Below are positions 1-6,680 of a stretch of 55,057 nt of DNA, one piece after another. How positions within the stretch are numbered: position 1 is the first letter of the stretch; every line of letters begins with the position of its first letter. The DNA comes from Clostridiales bacterium. Its GTDB lineage: Bacteria; Bacillota; Clostridia; Lachnospirales; WQUN01. The stretch is taken from contig JAISGK010000012.1 in assembly GCA_031263155.1 (NCBI GenBank), positions 1 to 55,057 on the forward strand, given 5' to 3'. The notes beneath the pieces are model-generated. The model did not search any database. It worked only from the letters and a program-made list of their open reading frames with translations, and was not told the DNA's origin. The position numbers and the translations under genes are program-made.

Positions 1-117
1 TTTTGCAAAGCTACGAGAGCCTTGGAAATGTGGCGTTTCCGACACAACACGCTGTTATGAAACATTATCCTAAAACCCAGTATTTCAAGGATTTAAGGAC
101 TTATGGGTCAAGCATAG
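1..117. other. Left-edge stretch, no gene recognised
   Basis: No supported gene is seen in these bases. One plus-strand reading frame is open through this stretch and the following repeat, but it has no recognisable domain and no ribosome site. It could be the tail of something cut by the window edge. Confidence 0.4.
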
Positions 118-192
118 CCTGTGGAGGGGTGCCGCCGCAGGCGGCGGGGTGGTGTGGTGTGGTTTTGGTAAATCTTTCCGTTCGTTAGTATA
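118..192. repeat. GC-hairpin direct repeat, copy 1
   Basis: This 75 bp element is repeated at 2238-2307. The copies are identical except for an extra GTGGT in this one. The core holds the inverted repeat CCGCCGCAGGCGGCGG, so either strand would fold as RNA. The two copies bracket the blaI/blaR1-like pair. It resembles the repeated intergenic hairpin elements (REP-like) common in clostridial genomes; mobility is not shown. Confidence 0.85.
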
Positions 193-262
193 TCCTACTG
201 CATGGCATTATACCGCAAGATCGCGCCCGTGACAATCAATGCCGAATTTTATGAAAAAATCA

Positions 263-291
263 TTGACATCAGTTTTAGACTGGTGTAGAAT
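263..291 (+). promoter_or_regulatory. Sigma-A promoter of the first blaI-like gene
   Basis: The -35 TTGACA (263-268) and -10 TAGAAT (286-291) are separated by 17 bases, close to consensus. It lies 43 bases upstream of the BlaI-like start and should drive both genes of the pair. Confidence 0.8.
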
Positions 292-299
292 ATGATTAT

Positions 300-311
300 A
301 GACGGCCGTCT
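300..311. promoter_or_regulatory. Candidate BlaI-type operator, AGACGGCCGTCT
   Basis: A perfect 12 bp palindrome begins 9 bases past the -10 box, where a bound repressor would block initiation. Its core GACG-NN-CGTC recurs at 29527-29536 upstream of the second blaI-like gene. It does not resemble the TACA/TGTA sites of staphylococcal BlaI. Operator function is inferred from position and recurrence. Confidence 0.55.
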
Positions 312-334
312 TAAACTTATGGGGAGGCGATATT

Positions 335-712
335 ATGAGGGCAATGAAAAAACTACCCGACGCGGAATTTGACATCATGAAAGTCGTGTGGGCGAACGAA
401 CCGCCCATAACTACCAACATCATTATGCGGCAGCTTGGGAATGAAAGAGAATGGAAAGCGCAGACTGTTATTTCCCTCATGCTGCGTTTGGTGGAACGCG
501 GCTTTCTCCGAACCGAAAAAAACGGGAAGGAACGCGCCTACTTTCCGCTTGTTGACAGAGAGGACTATCTGAAATTTGAGACGGGGGGCTTTATAAAACG
601 TTTTCACGAAAACTCTTTTTCCAGTCTGGTCGCCTCGCTGTATAACGGAAACAAAATAAACGCCGACGACATTGAACAACTGGAAAAGTGGCTGAAAGAA
701 AAGAGGGGTTGA
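335..712 (+). CDS. BlaI/MecI/CopY-family transcriptional repressor
   Basis: This 125-residue protein is the usual length for the BlaI/MecI family of winged-helix repressors, which hold a membrane-protease operon off until the repressor is cleaved. The N-terminal half (about residues 5-75) is the winged helix: the opening LPDAEFDIMKVVW, the recognition-helix segment around KAQTVISLMLRLVERG and the wing KNGKERAYFPL. The C-terminal 45 residues form the dimerisation helices. An AGGCGATATT ribosome site precedes the ATG; a second in-frame ATG lies three codons on. The M56 protease gene follows by one base, so the two are co-transcribed and probably translationally coupled. A strong promoter and palindrome lie directly upstream. 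The cognate signal need not be a beta-lactam. Confidence 0.9.
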   Translation: MRAMKKLPDAEFDIMKVVWANEPPITTNIIMRQLGNEREWKAQTVISLMLRLVERGFLRTEKNGKERAYFPLVDREDYLKFETGGFIKRFHENSFSSLVASLYNGNKINADDIEQLEKWLKEKRG

Positions 713-713
713 T

Positions 714-2195
714 ATGAGCGGTTTTCTGCCCTCCATTTTTCAATGCGCCGTTTCCATGTCGCTAATCTCGCTTGTGTATGCCGCTCTCACGCCGCTCTTG
801 TCAAAACGATACGACGCGAAGTGGCGATATGGGGCTTGGCTGGCTATTGCGGCGGGATGGGCGTTCCCTTTTCGCCCTCGGATTGAACTGCCATTTCTTC
901 CGTTTCTTCCCTCTCAATCGGCGAACATGCCCGGCGCGCCCGTATGGCCAATTGCCAACGCAGTACCAATACCGCCCATGACTGGTATGACTGCTGCGGG
1001 CGGCATTGTGAATACTCCACTAACAATCCCCGTACTGACCATACTTGCGGCGATCTGGATTTTGGGCGTAGTGGGTATCGCGGCGTATCATGTTCTGCAA
1101 CATGGGCGCTTTATGAAAATGGCGCGTCGATGGAGCGAACCCGTAACAGATACAGAGAGTTTGAGGCTTTTGGACGGCTTGAAATCCGAAATGGGAATTA
1201 GAGCGCGTATTAAGCTGAACGTGTGCCAGAGCATAACAAGTCCCATGCTCATAGGATTTTTCCACCCTGTCATTTTACTGCCGCCCGTCAAAATAACGGG
1301 CGATGAATTATACTTTGTTTTAAAGCATGAGCTGGTTCATTTCCAGAGGGGCGACCTTTGGGGCAAGTCGCTGATTTTGATGGCGACCATACTTCATTGG
1401 TTTAATCCGGCGGTTTACCTTATGGCAAAAGCGGCGGCGGCGCAATGTGAAATCGCCTGCGACGCGCTGGTTTTGCTCGACGCTGATTTTCACAAGCGCA
1501 AACAATACGGCGAAACGATAATCGGCGTTGTAAGAAACGGAGCAAGGCTTCGCACGGCGTTGTCAACTAATCTTTATGGGGGCAAAAATGGAATGAAAAA
1601 TCGTATTTTCTCGATCATGGACACCCGAAGAAAAAGAGCGGGGTTAATCGTTGTGTGCCTCACTTTACTATTTACACTCATAACCGGCGCCACTTTTGCC
1701 TTTGGCGCTGCCGCGAACGGTACGGATATACGGGAAACAGGATATAAAAATTTTCACTTTTTGAGAGATAACGACGAAGTTATCGAAATACTATACCCGG
1801 ACGAAACCGAATTGCTGGCTCACGAGGTTTATAAACTTGCGACAAAAAACGGAAGTATAACAAATGTTTCTTTAGAGAATGGAAATGGAATCCTACTCGC
1901 GAATGATGATGGAAACGGCTGGAATCTAAAGGCAAATCAGATCATGCCAATAACGATAGACATTGATTTGTCCGCAGAGTACAGCGACAAGGAAAACGGG
2001 GAGATTATGGGAATTGGGTATTATCACAACGGCAGGTTTTCTGACTATGTGTATTGCGGTAAAGTCACTCCCGGTATGGAATTTAGCTTTTTTGCGCCAG
2101 AAACTGGTGATTACTGTTGGTATATGGTGAATTACTGCGCAAGCGCTCAAAATCTATCCTCTGTAAGTGTGTCGTTTGATTATACTCACGAATGA
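714..2195 (+). CDS. BlaR1/MecR1-like M56 membrane metalloprotease sensor
   Basis: This 493-residue integral membrane zinc protease should inactivate the BlaI-like repressor encoded just upstream when it senses a signal outside the cell. Four hydrophobic helices occupy the first 300 residues. The zinc motif HELVH is at residues 205-209, followed by QRGD, and a downstream CEIACD segment supplies the third ligand, so the protease looks intact. A last membrane helix (about 310-330) leads to an extracytoplasmic tail of about 160 residues. That tail is too short for the penicillin-binding sensor of true BlaR1 and shows no SxxK motif; its Tyr/Phe-rich end (FFAPETGDYCWYMV) suggests a beta-sandwich. 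The ligand is therefore unknown. A GC-hairpin repeat begins 42 bases after the stop. Confidence 0.85.
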   Translation: MSGFLPSIFQCAVSMSLISLVYAALTPLLSKRYDAKWRYGAWLAIAAGWAFPFRPRIELPFLPFLPSQSANMPGAPVWPIANAVPIPPMTGMTAAGGIVNTPLTIPVLTILAAIWILGVVGIAAYHVLQHGRFMKMARRWSEPVTDTESLRLLDGLKSEMGIRARIKLNVCQSITSPMLIGFFHPVILLPPVKITGDELYFVLKHELVHFQRGDLWGKSLILMATILHWFNPAVYLMAKAAAAQCEIACDALVLLDADFHKRKQYGETIIGVVRNGARLRTALSTNLYGGKNGMKNRIFSIMDTRRKRAGLIVVCLTLLFTLITGATFAFGAAANGTDIRETGYKNFHFLRDNDEVIEILYPDETELLAHEVYKLATKNGSITNVSLENGNGILLANDDGNGWNLKANQIMPITIDIDLSAEYSDKENGEIMGIGYYHNGRFSDYVYCGKVTPGMEFSFFAPETGDYCWYMVNYCASAQNLSSVSVSFDYTHE

Positions 2196-2237
2196 AAAGG
2201 TTTGCCAAGCTCGAAATGCAAACCCAGAAATTCCCCT

Positions 2238-2307
2238 CCTGTGGAGGGGTGCCGCCGCAGGCGGCGGGGTGGTGTGGTTTTGGTAAATCTTTCCGTTCGT
2301 TAGTATA
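2238..2307. repeat. GC-hairpin direct repeat, copy 2
   Basis: Second copy of the 118-192 element, 70 bp, on the far side of the blaI/blaR1-like pair and in the same orientation. It lacks one GTGGT unit of the other copy. Confidence 0.85.
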
Positions 2308-2394
2308 AAGATATGAAAAAACGTACCGCAGATGTATCCGCCATCCGCCGTCTGACTTGATACCCAAATTTGAGCATTTTCAAAAAATACAAGC

Positions 2395-2426
2395 AAATAG
2401 GGGGAACTCAACCGTTTCCCCTATTT
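2395..2426. terminator. Bidirectional hairpin terminator
   Basis: AAATAGGGG (2395-2403) pairs with CCCCTATTT (2418-2426) around a 14-base loop, and the 3' arm continues in T residues. It lies between the convergent blaR1-like and oxidoreductase genes and can serve both. Confidence 0.65.
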
Positions 2427-2432
2427 TGCCAA

Positions 2433-2474
2433 AATTCTTCACCCAGAATTCTTCACCCGGAATTCTTTACACCA
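2433..2474. repeat. Three 14-bp tandem repeats at a gene end
   Basis: AATTCTTCACCC plus two bases is repeated at 2433-2446 and 2447-2460, with a degenerate third unit at 2461-2474. The third unit covers the stop codon of the minus-strand oxidoreductase. Confidence 0.8.
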
Positions 2475-4608
2475 AAGCGGGCTGCCTCCCGCAAGCCTTG
2501 AATACCTCCGTTTTAAGCAACGCCCCCGTGGGGCACACTTCTGCGCATTTGCCGCAGCTATCGCAAGTCGTTTCGCATAGCGGAAAATCCATGGCGGGCT
2601 TTACAACCGTATCGAACCCCCGGTTGACCATCCCCAGCGCGGCTTTCCCTTCCACCTCGTCGCACACGCGCACGCATAGTCCGCACAGCACGCACTTGTC
2701 CGGCGTATAATGTATAACAGGGTGGGTATTATTAAATTCGTGATGAATCTTGTGGCCGAACAGATGCTCCGGGTGTACGTCATACTCATTGGCGTAGGCT
2801 ATGAGCTTGCACTCGTGATAGTCCAAGCAGCCACATTCCAAACAGCGCTGGGCCTCGCGGCGCGCCTGATCTTCACTGTAGCCATGCGCGACTTCTCCAA
2901 AATCGGCCTTACGTTCTTTAGCCGGGCGAACGGCGGTACGTATGCGTGGCACGCGCCGCTGATCAAAAAAATCTCCCTCGGTTTTGTCGTCCTTTACCAA
3001 GTATGGCGTAACAGCGGTCAACTCTTGCGCATTCAAATATTTATCTATCATTATAGCGGCTTGTTTTGCCTCGGCAATGGCGGCAATGGCGATATCCGCG
3101 CCCTTGTTAGTCGCATCGCCCACAGCAAAAACCCCCGGCAAACCAGTTTGACATGTGACCTCATTCGCCGCGATTGTCCCCCACTTGGTCAAATCTATCT
3201 GCCCCAACCCATAGGTATCTGTTTTTTGCCCTATGGCTATGATTACATAGTCCACATCCAGCGCTTCTTCCGCTCCGGGAATAGCGACAGGACTCCTGCG
3301 GCCACTGGCGTCTGGCTCGCCCAATCGCATAATTTGCAATCGCAGAGCGGTAACGGCTCCGTCTTTGCCGATTATCTCAATGGGGTTAGCCAGATTCTTA
3401 AATTCTACGCCCTCTTCTTCCGCTTCGTCTATTTCCAATTGCTCCGCTGGCATTTCTTTGCGTGTGCGCCGATAGATGTTGTAAACCTTTTGCGCGCCCA
3501 GCCTAACAGCCGTGCGGCACGCGTCCATTGCCGTGTTGCCGCCTCCTATTATGGCGACCTTTTTCCCTGACAACGATGTATCCTCTATATTTACCTCTCG
3601 CAGAAAATCCAGCCCACCGACCACATTCTCCAGTTCTTCGCCGGGGCAGCGAAGCGCAGACGACGCCCACGCTCCTACCGCAAGCAGCACCGCGTCATAG
3701 CGACATTGAAGATCATCCAGCGATATGTCTCGTCCCAATTTCGTGTTACACATAATGGTAACGCCCAGTTGGAATATCTCGTTTATTTCCGCGTCCAGCA
3801 CATGTTTGGGCAAGCGGTACTCGGGTATGCCATAACGCAACATCCCGCCCGGTTTATCCATTGCCTCAAATATTGTCACGTCATGACCAAAAAGCCGCAA
3901 ATAGTATGCCGCGCTAAGTCCGCCTGGTCCGCCACCAACAATGGCGACATGTTTGCCTTTATTCATCCTGACTGTGGCAGATGGGTCAGTCTTATTTATA
4001 GCGGCCTTGTCCAATGCGCCAGAATGATAACCCGCTTTCGCGCTTGGCGACGGTCCTGTCGTGCCGCCTGTGACGTTCGCGTAGTCCGCCGCGAACCGCT
4101 TAAGCTCGCAGATGGCAATAGGCTCTTCCACAAGCGCGCGGCGGCATTTTTTCTCGCATGGGTGCGGACATACGCGTCCTATGGAGGCGGGCAGGGGAAT
4201 CTTATCCCTTATCACATTCAATGCCGTTGCGTAGTCGCCAACGGCGATAAGGCCAACATAGCTCTGGCAATCTGTTTGGGCCGGGCAGGCAAGGGTACAG
4301 GGCGGTTTACAATCGCCGGTATGCTCGCTTAGTAGCAGTTCCAGTGTCGTTTTGCGGCTGTGGACGACGCGATCGCTCCTGGTATTAATTACCATTCCAT
4401 CGGTAACAAGTGTCGCACAAGAACGCAGCAACTTTTTAATCCCTTCGATCTCGACCAGGCACATGCCGCAACCCCCGTGCGGCGAGACTCTTTCGTCATA
4501 GCATAGCGTAGGTATGTCAATTGAGTGCTGTCTCGCAGCTTGCAGAATGGTCGTGTTTGGCGGTACTTCCATTGTCAGGCCGTCTATGGTTAATCGTATA
4601 TAAGACAA
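2467..4608 (-). CDS. Iron-sulfur flavoprotein NAD(P) oxidoreductase (GltD-like, ferredoxin domains at both ends)
   Basis: This 713-residue cytoplasmic redox protein should move electrons between NAD(P)H and iron-sulfur partners through FAD. An N-terminal 2Fe-2S domain has C36, C47, C50 and C64 in the NuoG/hydrogenase spacing, followed by a Cys-rich His-Cys3 type segment (about 90-115). The centre is the glutamate-synthase small-subunit fold, with dinucleotide motifs VAIVGGGPGGLSAAYY near 224 and VAIIGGGNTAMDA near 345. The C-terminus carries two 4Fe-4S clusters (CVLCGLCVRVC and CDSCGKCAEVCPTG). The same layout is known in SfrB/NfnB-like and hydrogenase-associated subunits. No partner subunit is adjacent, so its electron partner is unknown. 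The start is TTG with an AGGA ribosome site. Confidence 0.8.
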   Translation of the reverse strand: MSYIRLTIDGLTMEVPPNTTILQAARQHSIDIPTLCYDERVSPHGGCGMCLVEIEGIKKLLRSCATLVTDGMVINTRSDRVVHSRKTTLELLLSEHTGDCKPPCTLACPAQTDCQSYVGLIAVGDYATALNVIRDKIPLPASIGRVCPHPCEKKCRRALVEEPIAICELKRFAADYANVTGGTTGPSPSAKAGYHSGALDKAAINKTDPSATVRMNKGKHVAIVGGGPGGLSAAYYLRLFGHDVTIFEAMDKPGGMLRYGIPEYRLPKHVLDAEINEIFQLGVTIMCNTKLGRDISLDDLQCRYDAVLLAVGAWASSALRCPGEELENVVGGLDFLREVNIEDTSLSGKKVAIIGGGNTAMDACRTAVRLGAQKVYNIYRRTRKEMPAEQLEIDEAEEEGVEFKNLANPIEIIGKDGAVTALRLQIMRLGEPDASGRRSPVAIPGAEEALDVDYVIIAIGQKTDTYGLGQIDLTKWGTIAANEVTCQTGLPGVFAVGDATNKGADIAIAAIAEAKQAAIMIDKYLNAQELTAVTPYLVKDDKTEGDFFDQRRVPRIRTAVRPAKERKADFGEVAHGYSEDQARREAQRCLECGCLDYHECKLIAYANEYDVHPEHLFGHKIHHEFNNTHPVIHYTPDKCVLCGLCVRVCDEVEGKAALGMVNRGFDTVVKPAMDFPLCETTCDSCGKCAEVCPTGALLKTEVFKACGRQPALV

Positions 4609-4660
4609 GTAGGCATATTCCTTTCGCTTAAAAACTTGATAAGGTGGTTTGCGCTGTTTT

Positions 4661-4689
4661 ATTTTACCTCAAAGAGCCTTTTGTGTCTA
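4661..4689 (-). promoter_or_regulatory. Probable promoter of the oxidoreductase gene
   Basis: On the minus strand, TAGACA (4689-4684) and TAAAAT (4666-4661) are 17 bases apart. It lies about 50 bases upstream of the TTG start. Confidence 0.5.
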
Positions 4690-4752
4690 TCAAGAGGTTA
4701 AGATTGCCCGCGCAGAGCGCCGACACTGTCGACGGCAACACACAAACAGATG

Positions 4753-4781
4753 TTGCAATTGGCTTCCAAATGCAGTATAAC
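4753..4781 (+). promoter_or_regulatory. Probable promoter of the tsaE run
   Basis: TTGCAA (4753-4758) and TATAAC (4776-4781) are spaced by 17 bases, upstream of tsaE and reading toward it. Confidence 0.5.
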
Positions 4782-4955
4782 AAAGTGGAAACGATTAGCT
4801 TCGCCAACGCCAACAGATTATCTTTGTCAATAATATATATCATGTTTCTGAAATATGGTGATTATTAGACATTGGAGGTGGTACAAGGGGTCTAAACTCC
4901 GCTAGATGATTTTATGAGCGATAAGAGTTCACGTAGGATTTAAAGGAGAAAAACC

Positions 4956-5396
4956 ATGAGGTATGAGAGTTTCAGCACGGCGGACACCTATGAATGTGGG
5001 CGTAAGGTTGCTCAAGACGCTAAAAAAGGCGACATATTTTGCTTAACAGGCGACCTTGGCGCGGGGAAGACCGTGTTTGCCAAAGGTTTTGGCGCGGGCC
5101 TGGGCGTCGTCGATGAAATTGTCAGCCCCACGTTTACCATCATCAACGTCTATAACGCGGCGAGCGGACAAGAATCGCCGGGGCAATGCTTGCCCCTATA
5201 TCATTTCGACGTGTATCGCCTTAATCCCGCAGATATGGATGACACTGGCTACGACGAATATTTTTATGGCCAGGGTGTCTGCCTGATAGAATGGGCGGAA
5301 ATAATTAAAGCATTGATACCACCACACGCTGTGTGGATAACGATACAAAAAAATGCAGAACAATCATATGATTATCGTGTTATAACGATCAGATAG
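4956..5396 (+). CDS. tRNA N6-threonylcarbamoyladenosine biosynthesis ATPase TsaE
   Basis: TsaE is the small ATPase that, with TsaB and TsaD, places threonylcarbamoyl on A37 of ANN-decoding tRNAs in the cytoplasm. At 146 residues it is the normal length. The P-loop GDLGAGKT is at residues 32-39, followed by the family motifs SPTFTIINVY and YHFDVYRL, and a C-terminal IEWAE segment. AAAGGAG lies eight bases before the ATG. tsaB and rimI follow on the same strand, the classic bacterial arrangement; tsaD is not in the window. A short hairpin separates it from tsaB. Confidence 0.95.
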   Translation: MRYESFSTADTYECGRKVAQDAKKGDIFCLTGDLGAGKTVFAKGFGAGLGVVDEIVSPTFTIINVYNAASGQESPGQCLPLYHFDVYRLNPADMDDTGYDEYFYGQGVCLIEWAEIIKALIPPHAVWITIQKNAEQSYDYRVITIR

Positions 5397-5399
5397 CCG

Positions 5400-5416
5400 G
5401 GACACTAAAAGTGTCC
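5400..5416 (+). terminator. Intergenic hairpin after tsaE
   Basis: GGACACT (5400-5406) and AGTGTCC (5410-5416) pair perfectly around AAA, followed eight bases later by a run of five T. It could attenuate transcription between tsaE and tsaB. Confidence 0.45.
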
Positions 5417-5487
5417 AGGCGGTTTTTGGTAGGCTTAATAATCCTTGCCTATTAATGAGCAATATATAAATTCCCGGAGGATATTAA

Positions 5488-6231
5488 ATGATTTGCCTTT
5501 CCATAGAGACAACAGGCCAAAGCGCGGGGTGTGCGCTGGCTATTACCCGGCCCTGTGCCGAAGACTCGCAGCCAGGAGTTACAGATCAATTGATAATGGA
5601 AACATATATCAAAACTTCATCCAATCACTCGGTTAAACTTATGCCCATGATGCAGAAAATGTGTGAGATCGCTCAAGTGGATATAAGCGATATCGGTTGC
5701 GTGGCTTGCTCCGCCGGGCCGGGATCGTTTACCGGGCTGCGCATAGGCGCCGCTACAGCAAAATCCATTGCGTTCGCGCTCGATATTGCTGTTGTACCTG
5801 TTCCTACTCTTGACGCTTTAGCATACAATGTTTATGATATTAACGCGCTAATCGCGCCGCTTATGGATGCTCGGCGCGGGCAAGTTTACACCTCGTTTTA
5901 CGAATGGGCGGCTATAGACGGTCGGTTCAAGCTAAAGCCATTGACTGCTTGCATGGCGGACGATGCGCGAACGATCGTCGGTATGCTTGCTCAACTAAAA
6001 AGGCCCGTCGTATTTATAGGCGACGGCGCTCACCTGGCCGTTAACGCGGCGCGAGATATTGGGTTGCAAAACTTCTCTGTGGCGCCGCCGCATATGTTGC
6101 TGCAACGCGCCGCATCTGTCGCGCTTCTGGGGCTTGACTACTATGAGGAGCGCAAGATACACCCCCATGAGTTTAAACCATTTTATTTAAGGCAATCACA
6201 AGCTGAGCGCGAACGCGGTGTTTCGTTGTGA
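5488..6231 (+). CDS. tRNA threonylcarbamoyladenosine biosynthesis protein TsaB
   Basis: TsaB is the ASKHA-fold partner of TsaD in the t6A37 tRNA modification complex and acts as a scaffold rather than the catalyst. The 247-residue protein has the N-terminal phosphate-1 strand ICLSIETTGQSAG and the diagnostic ACSAGPGSFTGLRIG (about residues 74-88), followed by AKSIA. The ATG is preceded by GGAGGATATTAA, a strong site. The next gene, rimI, begins with a GTG overlapping this stop codon by two bases, so the two are translationally coupled. Known TsaB proteins span about 200-240 residues, so this is ordinary to slightly long. Confidence 0.94.
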   Translation: MICLSIETTGQSAGCALAITRPCAEDSQPGVTDQLIMETYIKTSSNHSVKLMPMMQKMCEIAQVDISDIGCVACSAGPGSFTGLRIGAATAKSIAFALDIAVVPVPTLDALAYNVYDINALIAPLMDARRGQVYTSFYEWAAIDGRFKLKPLTACMADDARTIVGMLAQLKRPVVFIGDGAHLAVNAARDIGLQNFSVAPPHMLLQRAASVALLGLDYYEERKIHPHEFKPFYLRQSQAERERGVSL

Positions 6232-6680
6232 TTTATTCCATTGTACCCATGACAAAAAAACATATTCCCGAGGTTGCGCAGATAGAGCAAGATACCTTTC
6301 CGATTCCCTGGTCGGCGGAAATGTTTGATAATGAATTACGACACGACTATACGGTATACTTTGTCGCTGAAAACATTACCGATAAGTCCGTACTGGGGTA
6401 TGCCGGTATGTGGCACATCGTTAACGAGGGGCAAATAGCAAATATAGCGGTTCGTGATGATGCGCGCGGACAAGGAATCGGCACTTCTTTAATAAACCGT
6501 TTGATACGTACAGCCCGGCAACGAGAAATGATGGGGCTTACGCTCGAAGTATCTATTAACAATCGCAACGCGCAGCGACTATATACCAAACTGGGCTTTA
6601 AACCCGAAGGTATTCGCAAAGGATATTATGAGACCGGCGAGGACGCAATTATCATGTGGGTATATTTGAGGTGTGTATGA
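6228..6680 (+). CDS. Ribosomal protein S18 alanine N-acetyltransferase RimI
   Basis: A 150-residue GNAT-fold enzyme that transfers acetyl from acetyl-CoA to a protein N-terminus, classically S18. The acetyl-CoA loop VRDDARGQGIGTSLINRLI is at about residues 75-93 and the C-terminal motif NRNAQRLYTKLGFKPEG is typical of RimI. The GTG start overlaps the tsaB stop, and the stop overlaps the ATG of the Lon-like gene (ATGA). Position after tsaE-tsaB is the usual bacterial context and supports RimI over a generic GNAT. Confidence 0.88.
   Translation: MIYSIVPMTKKHIPEVAQIEQDTFPIPWSAEMFDNELRHDYTVYFVAENITDKSVLGYAGMWHIVNEGQIANIAVRDDARGQGIGTSLINRLIRTARQREMMGLTLEVSINNRNAQRLYTKLGFKPEGIRKGYYETGEDAIIMWVYLRCV

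Larger units (their letters stand above)
4609..4955. other. Divergent promoter region with a long tsaE leader
   Basis: These 347 bases separate the oxidoreductase (minus) from tsaE (plus). One promoter is visible for each direction. The tsaE transcript would carry a leader of about 170 bases with a possible hairpin (AACTCCGCT pairing in two segments with AGCG and GAGTT, about 4893-4930) and a nine-codon ATG reading frame ending just before the tsaE ribosome site. An open frame at 4644-4868 has no ribosome site and reads like non-coding sequence. Confidence 0.5.

Noticed and set aside
3-188. A 61-codon plus-strand frame at the left edge
   Set aside because: It runs through the hairpin repeat, lacks a ribosome site and reads like non-coding sequence.
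2710-3570. Long plus-strand frame opposite the oxidoreductase gene
   Set aside because: It is the antisense shadow of a gene with clear cofactor motifs; its own translation shows no family features.
4644-4868. A 74-codon frame between the oxidoreductase and tsaE
   Set aside because: It covers both promoters, has no ribosome site and an unconvincing composition.
4870-4900. GGAGGTGGTACAAGGGG as a T-box-like antiterminator motif
   Set aside because: The match is partial, no specifier stem or terminator is visible, and tsaE is not a T-box target.
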